Origin: Caryophanales bacterium UBA1624
GTDB taxonomy: Bacteria; Bacillota_I; Bacilli_A; RFN20; CAG-826
NCBI GenBank assembly: GCA_002321395.1
Contig: DCMK01000008.1
Coordinates: 1-30,224 of the forward strand
DNA: 30,224 nt
Direction of reading: 5' to 3'
Positions 14,797 to 22,219 of the stretch are shown here, in pieces. Position 1 is the stretch's first letter. Each line of letters begins with the position of its first letter. The notes beneath the pieces were generated by a model that was not told the origin of the DNA, ran no database searches, and was given only the letters and a program-made list of their open reading frames with translations. The position numbers and the translations under genes were made by a program.

Positions 14797-14826
14797 ACTT
14801 CCGGGGGCTATTTTGCCCCCGGAAGT
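14797..14826 (+). terminator. Intercistronic hairpin between the binding protein and permease genes
   Basis: A perfect 12-bp stem (14797-14808 with 14815-14826) with loop TATTTT. Only two T residues follow, so full termination is unlikely. It probably protects the upstream message or partly attenuates readthrough, giving more binding protein than permease. Confidence 0.75.
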
Positions 14827-14849
14827 TTCATCGTTATAGGGAGCGTTGT

Positions 14850-17768
14850 ATGGAAGAAAACAAAAACATCCCTCAGGAAGCTTCTTCCTTGAGAACTTCC
14901 ACGATTGATAGTTCTGATGAGGGCCACATCGACTTCGAAGGCATTAGAACCCTCAACCGTGGTTCGCTGAAACCCGACCCTTTTTATAAGCGGTTCGGAC
15001 GTTTCCTTGCTGAGCTTTTCGCCAAGCTCATCCTTTTGATCCTGCAGGTGGTCTTCGACGTCCTGAAGGCCGTTTGCCAAGTGATCGCCGGCGTTTTCAA
15101 ATACTCTTGGGCCTTCCTGAAAGGCACCGGGAGGTTCTTCCGCGACAAATGGCGCATGGTCATGGAAACCGACTGGCTGCGCCGCCTCAATCTGATCTTC
15201 AACGGGGTCGGTTACGCCAAAAGCAAGCAGTGGGGGAACATGGCGGTCTTCCTTTTGACGGAGGCCCTCTTCGTTTTCTACATGGCCGCCGTCGGCAACC
15301 AAGCCCTTTATTCCTTCATCCACCTCGGGGAACTCACCCAAGAGATGATCGCGGCCTCCGCCCACGACGTCTCCATCCGCTCCATGGTCTTGGGGATCAT
15401 GACGATCATCATCATCCTCGGCTATTGCTTCGTTTGGAACAAAGGCGTCCAAGGCGGGTACGACATGTACCGGATCGAGAACCTGTATGCCTATAAGCAA
15501 GCGCACGCCGATGCGATGCACGTCCTTTCCCACCTTGAGGAATTCGAGGAAGACCTCACTAAGCTGAACCCCTTCCAAATCCGCTCCTTGATGAGGAAGA
15601 AGTACGGCTATTCCCCCCTTTCCTCGCGCCTTATTTCCTACGTCGATTTCCGCAGGATCCCCGATAAATCCCCCTCGGGGTTGATCCGGATTTGGCTTCG
15701 CGCCCAAGATCGCTTCTACGCCTTCTTCCAGAAGGCTTCGGCGAAGATCTCCGCCTCGACCTGGCACACCGTCTTCGCAAAATACCTCCTTTGGAAGCCC
15801 AAGGCATACGTTTCCCCGCACGGAATGGCTTACGTGCAGAACCAAACGAGCGCCTCCTACTACCGTTTCCTCCACACGTACGACAAATACAACGACTACG
15901 TCCGCTTCGTCCGCGACCAGAACTCCCTCCTGAAGGTCTTGAAAGACCCCAAGGAAGTGCTCCGCTGCGTCTATGCCGAAGATGAGGTCTCCCTCAAAAA
16001 CGGCATCGCCCCGATCTCACGCTCGGACAGCAGGGCGAAATTGCCCGTAAAAGGCGTCGCCAGCCGCATCGTCGGGCGCTTCGAATGCTCCTTCGAAACC
16101 GCCTTGGAGGCCTCCCGCCTCGCCCTTTCTAGCGTCAAAAGCGCAAAGCTCGTGAAGAAAAGAAGCGGGGAAGAAGTGACCCCGGAAGAGGAGCTGCAAA
16201 GCAAAGCCGATTCCCTCTCGGAGAAGCTCTCCGCCTTCCAGAAGAAGAACAACGCCGATGTCCTTTCCTCCTTGCAGAAGCAGAGGAAGGTCCTCTCCGA
16301 CCCCGCCCTGCTCTTTGAGATGCTCGAAAACGGGAAGACCAGCTTCCTGAATCAGCTCTTGATCCAATTCGACATCGACAAAACCACCGGCGAGAAGCTC
16401 TACAAAGAAGCCAAGCTCTCCGCTAAGGCGGAAGGAGGGAAAGAGGAGAACCTCGCCCGGCGCCTCGCCCATTTCGAGGAATACGAAAGCCAGTTCGAGT
16501 CCACCCCCTTCCATGCCCGGCCGACCACCTTCTTCAACCAGCTCAAGCAGTTCGGCGATGAGAAATTCGCCGTCACCGTCATGGCTTTGCCCACGATCGG
16601 ATGCCTGCTGGTCACCATCATCCCATTGATCTTCTCGATCCTGTTGGCCTTCACCAACTGGGATACCATGAACCAGGGCGCCGGCAACTTCTCCTGGTCC
16701 AATAGCGGCTTCCCGTCGCTATTCGGGATGGGCGAGGGCAATTCCGCCATGCCGCGCACCTTCCTCTCCCTCTTCTTCTGGACGATGGTTTGGGCCGTCT
16801 TCGCGACTCTTCTGAACTACATACTCGGCATCGTCTTGGCCCTTATGATCCAAAGGAAGACCATCCACGGGAAGGCCTTCTGGCGGACCATCTTCGTCAT
16901 CTCCATCGCCGTCCCGCAGTTCATCACGCTTTTGGTCATCAACAAATTCTTCTCCGACCAAGGCGCGCTCAACGCCTGGTTAGGCTCCTTCACCCATGGC
17001 ATCCAAGTCTCCGGGGCGGATGGGGTCATGCAGGAGGTCTATTACGTCGGATCCGGCACCCCAGAGGACCCCTTCCGCATCGTCGGGGAGCAGGGCTTCC
17101 TGGGCTGGATCTCCGGATGGAGGGATTGGAACGGAAATTCCATCGTGAGCGGGCTCAAGACCTTGACCAACTACGTCCGCGACGCGGATGGCTCCATCCA
17201 TGCGGAGACCATTTCCTACGCCACCTCTGCCAGCTACATCGGCTTCTTCTCCGACACCAACTGGGGCGGTTGGGAGCTCGGCGACCTGCTCGTCGTCCGC
17301 GCCGTCCTGCCCAAAATCAACATCATCCTCATCAACTGCTGGGTCGGCATCCCCTATACGATGCTCTCGACCGCGGGCATCTTGATGAACATCCCCGAGG
17401 ACCTCTACGAATCCTCCCGCATCGACGGGGCCAACGCCTGGACCCAGTTCTGGAAGATCACCATGCCTTACGTCTTCTTCGTCACCGGGCCGAGCCTATT
17501 GACCACCTTCATCGGCAACATCAACAACTTCAACGTCATCTACTTCCTTACCGGCGGCAACCCCAACTCGCAAATGAGCCTCACCAGCCCCGCCGGCTAC
17601 ACGGATTTGCTGATCACCTGGATCTATAAGATGACCGTCACGGCCACCAACAAGCAGTACTACCTTGCCTCGGCCATCGGCTGCATCATCTTCCTGATCT
17701 GCGCTTTCTTCAGCCTCATTATGTACGGCAAGCTCGGCTCTACCAAAAACGAGGAGGAATTCCAGTGA
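14850..17768 (+). CDS. MalF-like ABC sugar permease with long N-terminal extension
   Basis: A 972-residue membrane protein. I place the start at the ATG 14850, with SD TAGGGAG six bases upstream; earlier in-frame sequence contains the hairpin. The C-terminal 400 residues (from about 573) are a binding-protein-dependent permease. They have the usual hydrophobic segments and an EAA loop at about 850-872 (Y-E-S-S-R-I-D-G-A-N-A-W) that would dock an ATPase. The first 572 residues are extra: two or three hydrophobic stretches (about 52-90, 130-155, 178-198), then about 370 mostly charged residues with coiled-coil character. A further 115-residue loop (about 702-818) replaces a short external loop of ordinary relatives. 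E. coli MalF (514) instead has its large loop between TM3 and TM4. The partner is the downstream MalG-like permease. The function of the extension is unknown. Confidence 0.88.
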   Translation: MEENKNIPQEASSLRTSTIDSSDEGHIDFEGIRTLNRGSLKPDPFYKRFGRFLAELFAKLILLILQVVFDVLKAVCQVIAGVFKYSWAFLKGTGRFFRDKWRMVMETDWLRRLNLIFNGVGYAKSKQWGNMAVFLLTEALFVFYMAAVGNQALYSFIHLGELTQEMIAASAHDVSIRSMVLGIMTIIIILGYCFVWNKGVQGGYDMYRIENLYAYKQAHADAMHVLSHLEEFEEDLTKLNPFQIRSLMRKKYGYSPLSSRLISYVDFRRIPDKSPSGLIRIWLRAQDRFYAFFQKASAKISASTWHTVFAKYLLWKPKAYVSPHGMAYVQNQTSASYYRFLHTYDKYNDYVRFVRDQNSLLKVLKDPKEVLRCVYAEDEVSLKNGIAPISRSDSRAKLPVKGVASRIVGRFECSFETALEASRLALSSVKSAKLVKKRSGEEVTPEEELQSKADSLSEKLSAFQKKNNADVLSSLQKQRKVLSDPALLFEMLENGKTSFLNQLLIQFDIDKTTGEKLYKEAKLSAKAEGGKEENLARRLAHFEEYESQFESTPFHARPTTFFNQLKQFGDEKFAVTVMALPTIGCLLVTIIPLIFSILLAFTNWDTMNQGAGNFSWSNSGFPSLFGMGEGNSAMPRTFLSLFFWTMVWAVFATLLNYILGIVLALMIQRKTIHGKAFWRTIFVISIAVPQFITLLVINKFFSDQGALNAWLGSFTHGIQVSGADGVMQEVYYVGSGTPEDPFRIVGEQGFLGWISGWRDWNGNSIVSGLKTLTNYVRDADGSIHAETISYATSASYIGFFSDTNWGGWELGDLLVVRAVLPKINIILINCWVGIPYTMLSTAGILMNIPEDLYESSRIDGANAWTQFWKITMPYVFFVTGPSLLTTFIGNINNFNVIYFLTGGNPNSQMSLTSPAGYTDLLITWIYKMTVTATNKQYYLASAIGCIIFLICAFFSLIMYGKLGSTKNEEEFQ

Positions 17769-18775
17769 TGGAAAACGATCAAATCGCCCTTTCTCAGCAA
17801 AAGGCAAAGAAGCATTACGCTTCCCAAAAAGCCGGCAGGATCGCCGGCGATGCCCTCATCTACGTCCTTCTGACCGCGATGGCCCTGATTTGGCTCGCCC
17901 CGATCGTGTGGCTGATCCTGCAATCCTTCTCCGGGGAGTATGGGCTTTCCTCCCAAGCCAAGCTCTACCCGAGCTCTTGGAGCTTGGAGAACTACATCCT
18001 TTTGGCCACCAACCAAGTCAAGAAGATGGGGGACAACGGCTCCTTCTATTATGAAGATAGCGCCTTCAACTTCTTCTGGTCCACGGCCAATGGGGAAGGG
18101 AGGTTCGTCTTCGGGGGGTTCTTCCAGACCTTCTTCGTCGCCGTCTTCTCCTCGATCATCTCGACCCTGTTCACGTTGGCTACCGCCTATGCTTTTTCGC
18201 GCCTTCGCTTCAAAGCCAGGCAGCCGATGATGCGCTTCATCTTGGTCTTGGGCATGTTCCCGGGCTTCGTCGGCCTCATCATCCTCTACCAGATCTTCAA
18301 GATCCTGCACATCGGCAACTCGATCTGGACCCTAGTCATCTGCTATAGCGGCGGTGCGGGGATGGGCTATTACATCTCCAAAGGCTTCTTCGACACGATC
18401 GCCAAGCAGATCGACGAGGCCGCGATGGTGGATGGAGCCACCAAATTCCAGATCTTCTACAAGATCACCCTTCCTTTGTCCAAACCCATCATCGTCTATA
18501 CCGTCCTGACCTCCTTCATGGCCCCTTGGGCGGAGTACATCACCGCTTCCTATATGCTCACCGGCGGGGCTCAGAACAACAAAACCGGCACCGTATCGAC
18601 CGTCGCCGTCATGCTCTATGAGATGGTCAACGCGAACGAGAAATCCCTCCCTTCGTTCTATTGGGGCCAGTTCTGCGCTGGGGCGGTGATCATCGCGGTC
18701 CCAGTCGCCATCCTCTTCATCCTGATGCAGAAAAACTACGTCTCCGGCGTCACCGGCGGGGCGGTCAAGGGTTAG
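17768..18775 (+). CDS. MalG-like ABC sugar permease
   Basis: A 335-residue inner permease subunit forming the channel with the MalF-like protein. I chose ATG 17768, which shares one base with the upstream stop (TGATG). A GTG three bases earlier is equally close to SD GAGGAGG (17751-17757) and would add one Met. A cytoplasmic N-terminus is followed by six predicted helices. The EAA loop at about 214-235 (I-D-E-A-A-M-V-D-G-A) fits well. About 35 residues after the first helix (about 83-117, G-S-F-Y-Y-E-D-S-A-F-N) are an insertion on the external side relative to common MalG proteins. No ATPase gene follows, so a shared MsmX/UgpC-type ATPase encoded elsewhere is inferred. Confidence 0.93.
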   Translation: MENDQIALSQQKAKKHYASQKAGRIAGDALIYVLLTAMALIWLAPIVWLILQSFSGEYGLSSQAKLYPSSWSLENYILLATNQVKKMGDNGSFYYEDSAFNFFWSTANGEGRFVFGGFFQTFFVAVFSSIISTLFTLATAYAFSRLRFKARQPMMRFILVLGMFPGFVGLIILYQIFKILHIGNSIWTLVICYSGGAGMGYYISKGFFDTIAKQIDEAAMVDGATKFQIFYKITLPLSKPIIVYTVLTSFMAPWAEYITASYMLTGGAQNNKTGTVSTVAVMLYEMVNANEKSLPSFYWGQFCAGAVIIAVPVAILFILMQKNYVSGVTGGAVKG

Positions 18776-18779
18776 TCCT

Positions 18780-20489
18780 ATGCGCAAAAGCGTTTGGCGC
18801 GGTTTGTTCCTATCTTGCCCCTTTCTCCTCTCCTGCGGGGGAAGCCTCCCCGAAGGGTCCCTTTCCTCGGAAGTCCCGCCTTCTTCCGAAGCTGCTTCCT
18901 CCCCAAGTTCCCGCTACAAATTCGGGAAAAGCATCGACCCGATCTCCCTTCCCGAAGCGGAGGAAAGCAAAAGCGGGGTGGGGTATGAGATCTTCGTCGG
19001 GAGCTTCGCCGACAGCAACGGCGACGGCATCGGCGACCTCAACGGCATCCGGAACCACCTGGATTACCTCGCCTCTTTGGGCGTGACCTATCTTTGGCTC
19101 ACCCCCATCCACCCCTCCTCGACCTACCATCATTACGATGTGGAGGATTATTTCTCCGTCGCCCCCGAATTCGGGACGATGGAGGATTTCTCTTCCCTTT
19201 GCGTTGAGGCCAAAAAACGGGGGATAAAGGTCGTTTTGGACATGGTCCTCAACCACGCATCGAAAAAAAGCCCGTGGTTCCAAGCCGCGCTGAAGGATTT
19301 CGCCTCCGGCTATTCCGCCCCGGACAGCTACAAAGACGATTTCGTCTTCTACGATGCCTTGCCTTCTTCCTCCCCCTCGCGCTTTTACGGGGCGAATTGC
19401 GGCGGAAAGACCGTCTATTACGAGGCCAATTTCGACTCGAACATGCCCGAATTCAACCTGGATTCGCCTTCTTTGCGGAAAAGGCAGCAGCAGATCCTTT
19501 CCTATTGGCTTTCCGCCGGCGCCAGCGGCTTCCGCTTCGACGGGGTCTATTATTACTATTACCAAAACGACCTCAAGAACGTCGCTTATTGCAAAGCGCT
19601 CCGGGAATTCGTTCTCTCCAAAAGGAGCGGGGCGTATCTGGTGGGCGAGGTGTGGCCTTCCTCTTTCGGCAACGACACCATTTCCACCTATTCCTCTTCC
19701 GGGATGGCTTTGTTCAACTTCCTTTCATCGGTCACGGGCTCTTCTTCCTTCGTCTCCTACGCGGGGCAGAAGAAGAAAGCCGGGGTCGTCTTCTCCGACA
19801 TCGTCTCCGTCCAAAGCAAGACGCAGGGAGGGACGGAGCCCGTCTTCTTCCTTTCCAACCACGATCAGGACCGGGTCCGCGGGTATTTTTCCAAATACAA
19901 AGACCCCACTGAGAGGCTGTTGAAGCGGAAACTCGCCTCCTCCTATCTCCTTTTGACCCCGGGGACTCCCTTCCTCTATTATGGGGAGGAGATCGACCTC
20001 GGCGGAGTGCGGGGCAATGCGAATACGGACGCGAACCGCCGCCTTCCTTTTATTTGGAAGGAAAACGGCGACGAAGCTCGCTGCGCCGCTCCGGATGGAG
20101 CCGATTATTCCGGCGATCAGGCGACTTTGGGGGCCATCGATGAGGAAAGCAATCCCAATAGCCTCTTGAATCATTACAAAGCCCTCATCTCCCTGCGCGC
20201 GAAATACCCTTTGTTCCAAAAAGGAACCTATTCCCGGCTTTCCGGTTCGACTCTGGAAGACGGGGAGACCTTCATCCGCACCGTCGGGGTGGGGAAGATC
20301 GAATACGGAGGCAAGACCTATTACCTCATCCACAACGAGGACGTCTCTCCCGTAAGCTTCCTGCTTCCGGAGGAAGCGGGGGAGGCCGCTTTGCTGGATG
20401 GGGTCTCCCCGGATGGGCAAGCCCCATCCGTTTCCGGGAGGCGGATCCAAATGGGCGCCTGCGCGAGCTTGCTGCTTGAAAAGAAATGA
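18780..20489 (+). CDS. Cell-surface lipoprotein alpha-amylase (GH13)
   Basis: A 569-residue lipoprotein with lipobox L-L-S-C (Cys19) and a Ser/Pro/Glu linker. The GH13 barrel begins Y-E-I-F-V-G-S-F with the calcium-type segment D-S-N-G-D-G-I-G-D-L-N-G. Region I is D-M-V-L-N-H, the nucleophile is D254 in F-R-F-D-G-V-Y, the acid/base is E290 in V-G-E-V-W, and H361-D362 lie in S-N-H-D-Q-D-R. D-A-N-R-R-L-P-F-I-W late in the barrel resembles GH13 subfamily 36-type amylases, so alpha-amylase or neopullulanase activity is likely; exact specificity is not readable. No carbohydrate-binding module is evident. It starts four bases after malG and overlaps the next gene by ATGA, so it is within the transport operon. 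It would act on glucan outside the membrane to feed the transporter. Confidence 0.93.
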   Translation: MRKSVWRGLFLSCPFLLSCGGSLPEGSLSSEVPPSSEAASSPSSRYKFGKSIDPISLPEAEESKSGVGYEIFVGSFADSNGDGIGDLNGIRNHLDYLASLGVTYLWLTPIHPSSTYHHYDVEDYFSVAPEFGTMEDFSSLCVEAKKRGIKVVLDMVLNHASKKSPWFQAALKDFASGYSAPDSYKDDFVFYDALPSSSPSRFYGANCGGKTVYYEANFDSNMPEFNLDSPSLRKRQQQILSYWLSAGASGFRFDGVYYYYYQNDLKNVAYCKALREFVLSKRSGAYLVGEVWPSSFGNDTISTYSSSGMALFNFLSSVTGSSSFVSYAGQKKKAGVVFSDIVSVQSKTQGGTEPVFFLSNHDQDRVRGYFSKYKDPTERLLKRKLASSYLLLTPGTPFLYYGEEIDLGGVRGNANTDANRRLPFIWKENGDEARCAAPDGADYSGDQATLGAIDEESNPNSLLNHYKALISLRAKYPLFQKGTYSRLSGSTLEDGETFIRTVGVGKIEYGGKTYYLIHNEDVSPVSFLLPEEAGEAALLDGVSPDGQAPSVSGRRIQMGACASLLLEKK

Positions 20490-20512
20490 ATCCACGGAGG
20501 ATGAACAACAAC

Positions 20513-21397
20513 ATGAACAAGAACCTTAAGAAAGCATTGCCTTTGTCCTTTTTGCCCCTTTTCCTGCTCTCCTGCGGGAACTCTAGGGCCATCAGCGTCG
20601 AGCAAAGCCTCTCCATTGCCCAGGCCATCCTTTCCGCCCGGACGGAGATGAACGAGGATCTCTTCTCCGCCTCCATGCAGCGGAAGAAGGATGGCTGGTT
20701 CGATTCGGTGGACGTCCGCTTCCAAAAAGGGAAGTACGCCTATTTCACCGCCAAGCACTTCAAGCAGACCAGCGAACCGGACAACATCACCTCCAACGAC
20801 TTCTACCTTTTCACCAACGTCTTTGTGGAGAGCGATTCCCAAGGCAGCCTGATCAGCGTCTCCGAACGCTACATCTTCGCGGTCAACACCAAAGCCAACC
20901 GCAGGAAATACAACGTCATCACCAAAGAGGAGTTCCAGACGCTGCTGGGCAAAATGGAGAAGGAGATCCGCGCCCAATTCAAGGCGATGGAGGACGACGC
21001 CTACGATTACTTGTCCCGGTACGACGGGCAGCATTCCCCCGTCGAATTCGCCACCGAAGGCCTTTCTTACGCCCCGGAAGGCGACGAAAACGACTTCCTG
21101 ATCAAAGCCGGGAGCGCCCAGGAATACCAATCCCGCTTCACCTCCGTCTACTTCGACAGCAACATCGATGAGATGCGGCCCTCCAACGACGTCTACAGCG
21201 AATACCATTCCTTCAAGAACCGGCGCCCCTATCGGATCGACGATTCCTTCGTCCACAACAAAGTGGCTTCCTCTTCCTACAAAGCCGCCTTCACCTACGG
21301 CAATTGCGCCACCGTCTCCTGGAGCGAAAACAACTTCAAGCAGACCAGCGCCAAACTCGAATTCGACCCCCTTCTTTCCCTCCTCAACGCGGAGTAA
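20513..21397 (+). CDS. Lipoprotein of unknown function, last gene of the glucan operon
   Basis: I do not recognise this 294-residue protein. The lipobox L-L-S-C gives Cys21. Three in-frame ATGs exist (20486, 20501, 20513). I favour 20513 because it gives a compact signal peptide (M-N-K-N-L-K-K), although the SD GGAGG at 20496-20500 is 12 bases away. The 20486 start would overlap the amylase stop as ATGA and add nine residues. The mature part is rich in aromatic, charged and Asn residues. The word F-K-Q-T-S occurs twice (about residues 77 and 276 from the 20513 start), and no catalytic motif or binding module is visible. The Ser/Glu linker of the neighbouring lipoproteins is absent. Its place suggests a surface role in glucan capture or assembly of the complex, which is inference only. 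Confidence 0.8.
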   Translation: MNKNLKKALPLSFLPLFLLSCGNSRAISVEQSLSIAQAILSARTEMNEDLFSASMQRKKDGWFDSVDVRFQKGKYAYFTAKHFKQTSEPDNITSNDFYLFTNVFVESDSQGSLISVSERYIFAVNTKANRRKYNVITKEEFQTLLGKMEKEIRAQFKAMEDDAYDYLSRYDGQHSPVEFATEGLSYAPEGDENDFLIKAGSAQEYQSRFTSVYFDSNIDEMRPSNDVYSEYHSFKNRRPYRIDDSFVHNKVASSSYKAAFTYGNCATVSWSENNFKQTSAKLEFDPLLSLLNAE

Positions 21398-21403
21398 TGC
21401 CTC

Positions 21404-21435
21404 CCCCCTCCCCCTGTGGAGGGGGTTCTTTTCTT
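21404..21435 (+). terminator. Terminator of the glucan operon
   Basis: CCCCCTCC (21404-21411) pairs with GGAGGGGG (21418-21425), followed by TTCTTTTCTT. Confidence 0.9.
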
Positions 21436-21461
21436 GCAACCTCGCCTTTCCTCTATATAAT
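21434..21461 (+). promoter_or_regulatory. Promoter of the GT2 gene
   Basis: TTGCAA (21434-21439), 16 bp, TATAAT (21456-21461). The predicted start is near 21468, only about five bases before the ATG, and no SD is present. Confidence 0.75.
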
Positions 21462-21472
21462 CTTTTTGCTTT

Positions 21473-22219
21473 ATGAAACTCAGCATCGTCATTCCCAGCT
21501 ACAACCAATCCGAGAAGGTCATCTCCAACCTCAAGGAGAAGATCCTCCCTTTTTTCGACGCCACGGGGCTCACCTATTCGGTCTTGATCGAAGCCGACCG
21601 CTCCAGCAAGGAACAAATCGAGCTTCTCACCCGCTCCCTGCCCGAGCTCGGCGCCCAAGTCAAGCTCGATGAGGTGGAGGACCGGAAAGGAAAGGGCTGG
21701 GCGGTGCAGAAGGGGATCCTCCACTCCGAGGGGGATTACGTCCTCTTCTTCGACGCCGACCTCGCCACCGACCTCTCCGTCTTCTCCCTCATGCAGAAGG
21801 ACCTTGGCAAATACGATGCCTGCATCGCAAGCCGGGACGCCAAAGGGAGCGAATACGGGAGGAAGCAGCCTTTCAAACGGAGGATCACCCACTGGGGCGC
21901 CCGCGCCATCATCAAGATGATGTTCCGCCTCAAAGGGGTCTCCGACACCCAATGCGGATTCAAGCTGTTCCGGTTGAGCGTCGCCAAGAAAATGGCCCAA
22001 AAGCAGCTGACGATGGGCTCCGCCTTCGACGTGGAATACCTCTATTTCCTGCAGCTGAACGGGTATTCGATCCGCGAATACCCCTGCCGTTGGCAGGATG
22101 ACCCCGACTCCACGCTGTCTAAGGTCGCCGCCTCAAGCCTTCGCTTCTACAAAGACCTGCGGGCCATAAAACGCAACAAAGAGCACTATCTATTGAGCCA
22201 GGAGGAAAAGAAATGCTGA
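21473..22219 (+). CDS. Family 2 glycosyltransferase (dolichyl-phosphate glucosyltransferase-like)
   Basis: A 248-residue GT-A fold enzyme starting M-K-L-S-I-V-I-P-S-Y-N, the usual GT2 entry strand. The metal-binding D-x-D is D94-A-D96 in F-F-D-A-D-L-A. S-R-D-A-K-G and the T-Q-C-G-F-K-L-F motif at about 160-168 place it with the ALG5/dolichyl-phosphate beta-glucosyltransferase-like GT2 group, which make polyprenyl-phosphate sugars. The substrate is not readable, and no transmembrane helix is evident. It has its own promoter but virtually no leader. Its 3' end overlaps obg by seven bases (22213-22219), so obg is probably co-transcribed. The C-terminus is lysine-rich. Confidence 0.88.
   Translation: MKLSIVIPSYNQSEKVISNLKEKILPFFDATGLTYSVLIEADRSSKEQIELLTRSLPELGAQVKLDEVEDRKGKGWAVQKGILHSEGDYVLFFDADLATDLSVFSLMQKDLGKYDACIASRDAKGSEYGRKQPFKRRITHWGARAIIKMMFRLKGVSDTQCGFKLFRLSVAKKMAQKQLTMGSAFDVEYLYFLQLNGYSIREYPCRWQDDPDSTLSKVAASSLRFYKDLRAIKRNKEHYLLSQEEKKC

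Noticed and set aside
14781..14849. TTG start 23 codons before the MalF-like ATG
   Set aside because: The stretch encodes the intercistronic hairpin and has no SD; ATG 14850 does.
20321..22000. A 559-codon minus-strand frame crossing the amylase, lipoprotein and GT2 genes
   Set aside because: It spans a clear terminator and promoter of the plus strand and has no domain.
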